Part shown: positions 6,092 to 9,134 of the stretch, in pieces
Layout: every line of letters begins with the position of its first letter
Numbering within the stretch: the first letter of the stretch is position 1
NCBI GenBank assembly: GCA_964490145.1
Contig: CAZBBS010000103.1
Coordinates: 1-9,134, forward strand
DNA from: Eutrophocola sp964490145
GTDB taxonomy: Bacteria; Pseudomonadota; Gammaproteobacteria; Pseudomonadales; Pseudohongiellaceae
Direction of reading: 5' to 3'
DNA: 9,134 nucleotides
Made by a program: the position numbers and the translations under genes
Notes under the pieces: generated by a model
What the model was told of the DNA's origin: nothing
Databases searched by the model: none
Seen by the model: the letters and a program-made list of their open reading frames with translations, nothing else

Positions 6092-7198
6092 TTAACCGAA
6101 GTGGTGGTTGTAAGCCATCCGATAATCAGGCTGGTTAAGATTCAAGTAGCCCATTACGCGTTCAGCGTATGCTTTCTGTGAATCAATTACCTTCTTAAAG
6201 AATGGATCTTCAGCGTTCAGACGATCAACAACGATGTCCCATGCTTTGAGTTGCTCGTTCATGACCGAATCAGGTGTACGATAAACGTTGACACCATTTT
6301 CTTTCTGCAACTTGATCAAATCGTCAGCGTAACGATTCGTGTTGTGCCAGTAGAAGTTTGAGTTTTCAGCTTCTGAAGCGTACTTCAGAATCGCCTGAAG
6401 CTCTTGTGGAAGAGCGTCGTACTTCTTCTTGTTGAATGAAATTTCGAAGAATTCCTGTGACTGGTGGAATGAACCCAAGTGATAGTGCTTCGATACGTCC
6501 TGCATACCAAAGTCTTTGTCTGATGTTGGGTTGTTGAATTCCGCAGCATCGATCAGGCCTGATTTCATTGCTGGCTGAATTTCACCACCTGGCAACTGAA
6601 CAACTGACATTCCCATTTCGAGCAATACGTCGGCTGCAAGACCAACTGTACGGTACTTCAGACCGTTCATTTGAGATGCATCTTTGATTTCTTCTTTAAA
6701 CCATCCCAGTGGCTGAGCTGGCATTGGGCTGTTGAAGAAAGAAACGATGTTCAATCCAAGGCTGCCCATTAGTTCGTCAAACAATTCTTGGCCGCCACCG
6801 TAGTAGACCCAGCCGAGTACTTCTTGTGATGACCAGCCAAAGCAAGGGCCAGTACCGAACAAAGAAGCTGTCTTAGACTTCGAGTACCAGTACGCAGGAA
6901 CATAGTGACAACCGTCGAGTACACCGCGGTGAACCGCGTCTTGCATCTGAGATGTCTTAACAACTGAGTTCACAGGAAGAAGATCAATTTTCAGATCTTT
7001 ACCTGCCATCGCGTGAACGCGATCAACATATGACTGGGCATTTTCAAGGAAAATACCGCCACCCCAAGCTGCCTGCACTTTCAAAGTGGTTGGGCCGTGA
7101 CCCGCCGCATTGACAAGTGCTGGGAAACCGAGGCTGGAGGCTGCTGCTGTTGCCGTAGCTCCTTTCAGGAATGAACGGCGATCGAGTTTTTTGCTCAT
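6092..7198 (-). CDS. dctP: TRAP substrate-binding protein (DctP/TakP type), Tat-exported
   Basis: 368-residue periplasmic solute receptor. The N-terminus carries a twin-arginine signal (DRRSFLKG, Arg7-Arg8) and an Ala-rich stretch with likely cleavage around residues 31-32, so export is probably folded, via Tat. The mature part matches the long (about 365-residue) TakP-like DctP proteins, including the Rhodobacter 2-oxoacid binder TakP and the Thermus lactate binder. Visible: Arg183 in MNGLKYRTVG, the family's carboxylate-binding arginine, then LPGGEIQPAMKSGLIDAAEFNNP (203-224), which lines the ligand and metal site. TakP has ATEW where this protein has AAEF, so the metal or ligand site may differ. 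Start ATG 7198 has AAAGGTAG just upstream. First gene of the minus-strand series, divergent from the D-2-hydroxyacid dehydrogenase. Context supports a 2-hydroxy- or 2-oxo-monocarboxylate ligand such as lactate or pyruvate. Confidence 0.94.
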   Translation of the reverse strand: MSKKLDRRSFLKGATATAAASSLGFPALVNAAGHGPTTLKVQAAWGGGIFLENAQSYVDRVHAMAGKDLKIDLLPVNSVVKTSQMQDAVHRGVLDGCHYVPAYWYSKSKTASLFGTGPCFGWSSQEVLGWVYYGGGQELFDELMGSLGLNIVSFFNSPMPAQPLGWFKEEIKDASQMNGLKYRTVGLAADVLLEMGMSVVQLPGGEIQPAMKSGLIDAAEFNNPTSDKDFGMQDVSKHYHLGSFHQSQEFFEISFNKKKYDALPQELQAILKYASEAENSNFYWHNTNRYADDLIKLQKENGVNVYRTPDSVMNEQLKAWDIVVDRLNAEDPFFKKVIDSQKAYAERVMGYLNLNQPDYRMAYNHHFG

Positions 7199-7252
7199 CG
7201 GACTACCTTTTTATCTATTTTTTTCTTGCGCATATCCTTTTCTGCTTCTCAG

Positions 7253-7264
7253 CAGTGCGCACTG
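7253..7264. repeat. Perfect 12-bp palindrome upstream of dctP
   Basis: CAGTGCGCACTG is fully self-complementary and lies 55-66 bases before the dctP ATG. It is unrelated to the TGGTCTGACCA operators. It could be a site for a second regulator, or, if transcribed, a short leader structure. No copy elsewhere in the window was noticed. Confidence 0.4.
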
Positions 7265-7294
7265 GAATCCCATCCGTGGAAGGGTAAATACTGA

Positions 7295-7306
7295 TGATTT
7301 CAATCA
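7295..7306. repeat. Inverted repeat TGATT-TC-AATCA
   Basis: Five-base arms around two bases in the middle of the divergent region. It might be a protein-binding site, but arms this short in A/T-rich DNA also arise by chance. Confidence 0.25.
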
Positions 7307-7321
7307 CATCTTGCAAGGTTT

Positions 7322-7350
7322 TTGCGAAAAAACTGATCAGACCACTTTTA
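7322..7350 (+). promoter_or_regulatory. Possible promoter of the D-2-hydroxyacid dehydrogenase
   Basis: TTGCGA (7322-7327) as -35, a 17-base spacer occupied by the operator, then CTTTTA (7345-7350) as a weak -10. The same TTGCGAAA word precedes the operator in front of the regulator gene at a similar distance, which is the main reason to propose it. The -10 match is poor. Confidence 0.35.
7334..7344. promoter_or_regulatory. Operator palindrome, copy C (TGATCAGACCA, one mismatch)
   Basis: Matches the 11-bp palindrome at ten of eleven positions; one half-site has GAT in place of GGT. It lies 65-75 bases upstream of the D-2-hydroxyacid dehydrogenase ATG and about 136 bases from the dctP ATG. 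It is the only copy in the divergent region and is therefore the candidate for shared control of uptake and the NAD(P)H enzyme. The mismatch suggests weaker binding than the other four copies. Confidence 0.7.
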
Positions 7351-7395
7351 CATTGAAACTTGTTTCCGAAACCGCCAATGTGACTACCTCAATTT

Positions 7396-7403
7396 GAGGA
7401 GAG
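7396..7403 (+). promoter_or_regulatory. Ribosome binding site fixing the D-2-hydroxyacid dehydrogenase start
   Basis: GAGGAGAG contains AGGAG 7 bases before ATG 7409. It rules out the in-frame TTG at 7394, which overlaps the ribosome site itself. Confidence 0.85.
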
Positions 7404-7408
7404 TTCAA

Positions 7409-8365
7409 ATGACAGATTTGAGTATCACGAGATTGCTGGTGGATCCAGTGTTAGCAAGGGCTCGCGAAAGCTACTCTGTGTGGCTTAACGATGACGACCA
7501 CATTATGTCGGCTGATGAAATTGTCGCTCGAAGTTTCGAATCCGATGCGCTCATGATCTGCCATTCTGAGATTTTATCGAGCGATGTTGTTGCTCGTCTG
7601 TCTGATCGTTTGAAAATTGTTGCTAACTATTCAGTAGGTGTTGATCACTGTGATCTGGGGGCCCTGAAAGCGCGCGGCATAGTTGTTACCAACACACCAG
7701 ACGTTTTGTCTGATGCGACCGCTGAAATTGCGATGCTTTTATTGCTTGGTGCGAGCCGCCGTGCCTATGAGGGTGATCAAATGTTGCGCCTCGGAACCTG
7801 GAAACATTGGGCACCCGTCGAAATGAACGGTATTCAAGTCAGTTCAAAAAAGCTTGGTATTGTGGGAATGGGACGTGTTGGCCAGACCGTAGCGAAGCGT
7901 GCGCGTGGGTTCGACATGGAAATTCATTACACCAACCGCAGTCGCCTTCCGGCCGAGTTAGAGCAAGGTGCAATCTACCACCCGACGGTGAAGTCACTGT
8001 TTGAGGCGGTTGACATGATTTCACTCAATTGCCCTGCAACCCCGGAGACAGACAATCTAATTAACGCCGAATCAATTGGCTGGATGAGACCAGGTGTTGT
8101 CTTTGTAAACACAGCCCGCGGACGCTTGGTTGACGAGAAAGCATTGATTGATGCACTGCACTCAGGACATATTGCGGCTGCAGGGCTCGATGTTTTCCAA
8201 AAAGAACCTGGTGGCAACCCGGCATTTGCAGAATGCCCGAATGTGTTCATGTTGCCGCATTTGGGATCGTCGACTCGCGAGACTCGCAAAGCGATGGGTG
8301 ATCGAGCACTCGATAATCTCGATGCATTTTTTGCTGGGGAAGAGCCGCGAGACCGACTTGTATAA
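7409..8365 (+). CDS. D-isomer-specific 2-hydroxyacid dehydrogenase (glyoxylate/hydroxypyruvate reductase-like)
   Basis: 318-residue cytoplasmic NAD(P)-dependent enzyme of the D-2-hydroxyacid dehydrogenase family, interconverting a 2-oxoacid and the D-2-hydroxyacid. Length is typical. Visible: substrate-domain NYSVGVDHCDL (73-83) and GIVVTNTPDVLSDATAE (90-106), Rossmann GMGRVG (153-158), and the catalytic Arg237 (NTARGRLVDE), Glu266 (DVFQKEP) and His284 (MLPHLGSST), all intact. After the second strand of the Rossmann fold the sequence is YTNRSR (174-179). An acidic residue here would favour NAD; the Asn-Arg-Ser-Arg run favours NADP(H), so in vivo reduction is plausible. Start ATG 7409 is set by a strong AGGAG. 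Divergent from dctP and 70 bases ahead of the regulator gene, with operators on both sides. Complementary in stereochemistry to the FMN enzyme of the cluster. Physiological substrate unknown; glyoxylate, hydroxypyruvate, pyruvate or a longer oxoacid are all possible. Confidence 0.93.
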   Translation: MTDLSITRLLVDPVLARARESYSVWLNDDDHIMSADEIVARSFESDALMICHSEILSSDVVARLSDRLKIVANYSVGVDHCDLGALKARGIVVTNTPDVLSDATAEIAMLLLLGASRRAYEGDQMLRLGTWKHWAPVEMNGIQVSSKKLGIVGMGRVGQTVAKRARGFDMEIHYTNRSRLPAELEQGAIYHPTVKSLFEAVDMISLNCPATPETDNLINAESIGWMRPGVVFVNTARGRLVDEKALIDALHSGHIAAAGLDVFQKEPGGNPAFAECPNVFMLPHLGSSTRETRKAMGDRALDNLDAFFAGEEPRDRLV

Positions 8366-8369
8366 CGGC

Positions 8370-8398
8370 TTGCGAAATTTGGTCTGACCAGTTAATCT
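8370..8398 (+). promoter_or_regulatory. Possible promoter of the GntR-family regulator
   Basis: TTGCGA (8370-8375) and TAATCT (8393-8398) are separated by 17 bases. The -35 match is 4 of 6 and the -10 match 3 of 6. Operator copy D fills the spacer and copy E covers the expected start point, the arrangement expected of an autorepressed gene. The regulator could also be read from the upstream dehydrogenase gene, as no terminator is seen between them. Confidence 0.4.
8380..8390. promoter_or_regulatory. Operator palindrome, copy D (TGGTCTGACCA)
   Basis: Perfect 11-bp palindrome, 15 bases after the D-2-hydroxyacid dehydrogenase stop and 46-56 bases before the regulator ATG. Its centre is 21 bp from that of copy E, two helical turns, so both face the same side of the DNA. 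Confidence 0.82.
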
Positions 8399-8400
8399 AT

Positions 8401-8411
8401 TGGTCTGACCA
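8401..8411. promoter_or_regulatory. Operator palindrome, copy E (TGGTCTGACCA)
   Basis: Second perfect copy in the gap before the regulator gene, ending 24 bases before its ATG. Pairing with copy D at 21 bp spacing suggests cooperative binding and autoregulation. Confidence 0.82.
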
Positions 8412-8435
8412 CTTTGGATTGCCGGTGAATATTAC

Positions 8436-9134
8436 ATGAATGGTTATTTATCGACTCCGCGAGTGACGCGTGCAGCTGATGTCATCATGGATCAAATTGA
8501 ACGATTGATCCTTGAGGGCAAAGTACGTCCAGGGCAAAAGCTCCCGTCCGAGCGCAGCCTTGCAGAAGAGTTTGACGTTTCTCGACCCACTGTACGCGAA
8601 GCGATTCAAAAGCTTGAGGCGCGGGGCTTGATCCAGCGACGTCATGGTGGCGGAACTTTTGTGGCTGAGCATGTCGGGTCGACATTTATCGATCCGATGA
8701 TGGCGATGATACAGCGGTCGCCGGATGGGACTTTTGACATTCTTGAGTTGCGGTTCGCGCTTGAAAGTGTGGCAGCTTGGTTGGCAGCAGATCGCGCGAC
8801 GGAGCGCGCGCGTGGCAATGTGCAGCGTCGCTACCACGAATTGCAGGCTGCGGTTCGCTCTCACGACTTGCATCGCGAGGCAAAAGCAGATGCGGAGTTT
8901 CACCTTGCGATTGCAGAGGCATCGCAAAACGGTGTGATCCTGCACATTATGCGATCGATTTTTGTGTTGTTAGAAGAGTCGATTGTGAAGAATTTGGCCG
9001 AACTGAACCTGGATCGAATAAGAAAACAAGATCTGGCTCTTCAGCATGAGGCGATTTATCGCGCGATCGTTATTGATCGTGATCCGGCGGCAGCCAGGAG
9101 GGCAGTCCGTCAACATATGTTAACTGTGAGTGAA
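8436..9134 (+). CDS. GntR-family transcriptional regulator, FCD type (PdhR/LldR-like), 3' end missing
   Basis: 233 codons are visible with no stop; the gene runs off the window, probably lacking only a few tens of residues at most. Residues about 13-78 form the GntR winged helix: GQKLPSERSLAEEF, then recognition helix VSRPTVREAIQKLEARGLI (48-66) and the RRHGGGTFV wing (68-76), very like E. coli PdhR. The rest is an all-helical FCD sensor domain. Asp152, His156, His204 and His227 fall at the spacing of the metal ligands of FCD proteins such as C. glutamicum LldR, so a metal-bound carboxylate effector (lactate, pyruvate or similar) is plausible. Start ATG 8436 has GGTGA 7 bases upstream, a modest ribosome site. 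Two perfect palindromes precede the gene and three more lie in front of the other units. It is therefore the likely local repressor, relieved by the cluster's substrate or product; that is inference. Confidence 0.92.
   Translation, partial: MNGYLSTPRVTRAADVIMDQIERLILEGKVRPGQKLPSERSLAEEFDVSRPTVREAIQKLEARGLIQRRHGGGTFVAEHVGSTFIDPMMAMIQRSPDGTFDILELRFALESVAAWLAADRATERARGNVQRRYHELQAAVRSHDLHREAKADAEFHLAIAEASQNGVILHIMRSIFVLLEESIVKNLAELNLDRIRKQDLALQHEAIYRAIVIDRDPAAARRAVRQHMLTVSE

Larger units (their letters stand above)
7199..7408. other. Divergent intergenic control region of dctP and the D-2-hydroxyacid dehydrogenase
   Basis: 210 bases between two divergent starts. It holds one operator copy (7334-7344), a possible plus-strand promoter (7322-7350), a perfect 12-bp palindrome (7253-7264) and a smaller inverted repeat (7295-7306). 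I see no convincing minus-strand promoter for dctP; TATTTA (7290-7285) could be a -10 but lacks a -35 at normal spacing. The plus-strand frame crossing this region shows no protein-like features. Confidence 0.7.

Noticed and set aside
7394..7408. TTG start for the D-2-hydroxyacid dehydrogenase
   Set aside because: This TTG overlaps the AGGAG ribosome site that serves ATG 7409.
8448..8945. 165-codon open frame on the minus strand
   Set aside because: Antisense shadow of the GntR regulator: Arg/His/Cys-rich, no recognisable domain, while the plus strand gives a clear PdhR-like protein.

Overview
The window looks like a chromosomal segment of a proteobacterium, most likely a gammaproteobacterium. 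The left edge carries the end of an AmpD-type muropeptide amidase close to the gammaproteobacterial proteins. Sodium-dependent TRAP uptake of organic acids would fit a marine or brackish lifestyle, but that is inference. No mobile element, CRISPR array, tRNA or rRNA is visible, and there is no gene-free stretch longer than about 210 bases.

Layout. (1) Positions 1-341 (+): 3' part of ampD. (2) Positions 338-7198 (all on -, read from right to left): a TRAP transporter in the order dctP, dctQ, dctM, then an amidase-signature hydrolase, a 66-residue two-helix membrane protein, an LldD-type FMN L-2-hydroxyacid dehydrogenase, and an AEC-family permease that meets ampD tail to tail. dctQ-dctM overlap by 4 bases (ATGA), while dctM-amidase and amidase-small protein are joined by TAATG. 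(3) Positions 7409-8365 (+): a D-isomer-specific 2-hydroxyacid dehydrogenase, divergent from dctP. (4) Positions 8436-9134 (+): a GntR/FCD-family regulator (PdhR/LldR-like), cut by the window end.

The most striking non-coding signal is a palindrome, TGGTCTGACCA, present as four perfect copies and one copy with a single mismatch. All five lie in the three intergenic regions that would control this gene set: two upstream of the FMN dehydrogenase, one between dctP and the D-2-hydroxyacid dehydrogenase, and two in front of the regulator gene. The palindrome resembles the TTGGTnnnACCAA boxes of PdhR/LldR-type GntR regulators, so the regulator at the right end is probably its cognate protein and autoregulated.

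Together the genes read as a self-contained module for uptake and stereospecific oxidation or reduction of a 2-hydroxy/2-oxo carboxylate of the lactate/pyruvate type. TRAP would import it, LldD-like and D-2-hydroxyacid dehydrogenases would act on opposite enantiomers, the AEC permease may move the same or a related acid, and the amidase may release the acid from an amide. The amidase's role and the true substrate are open.
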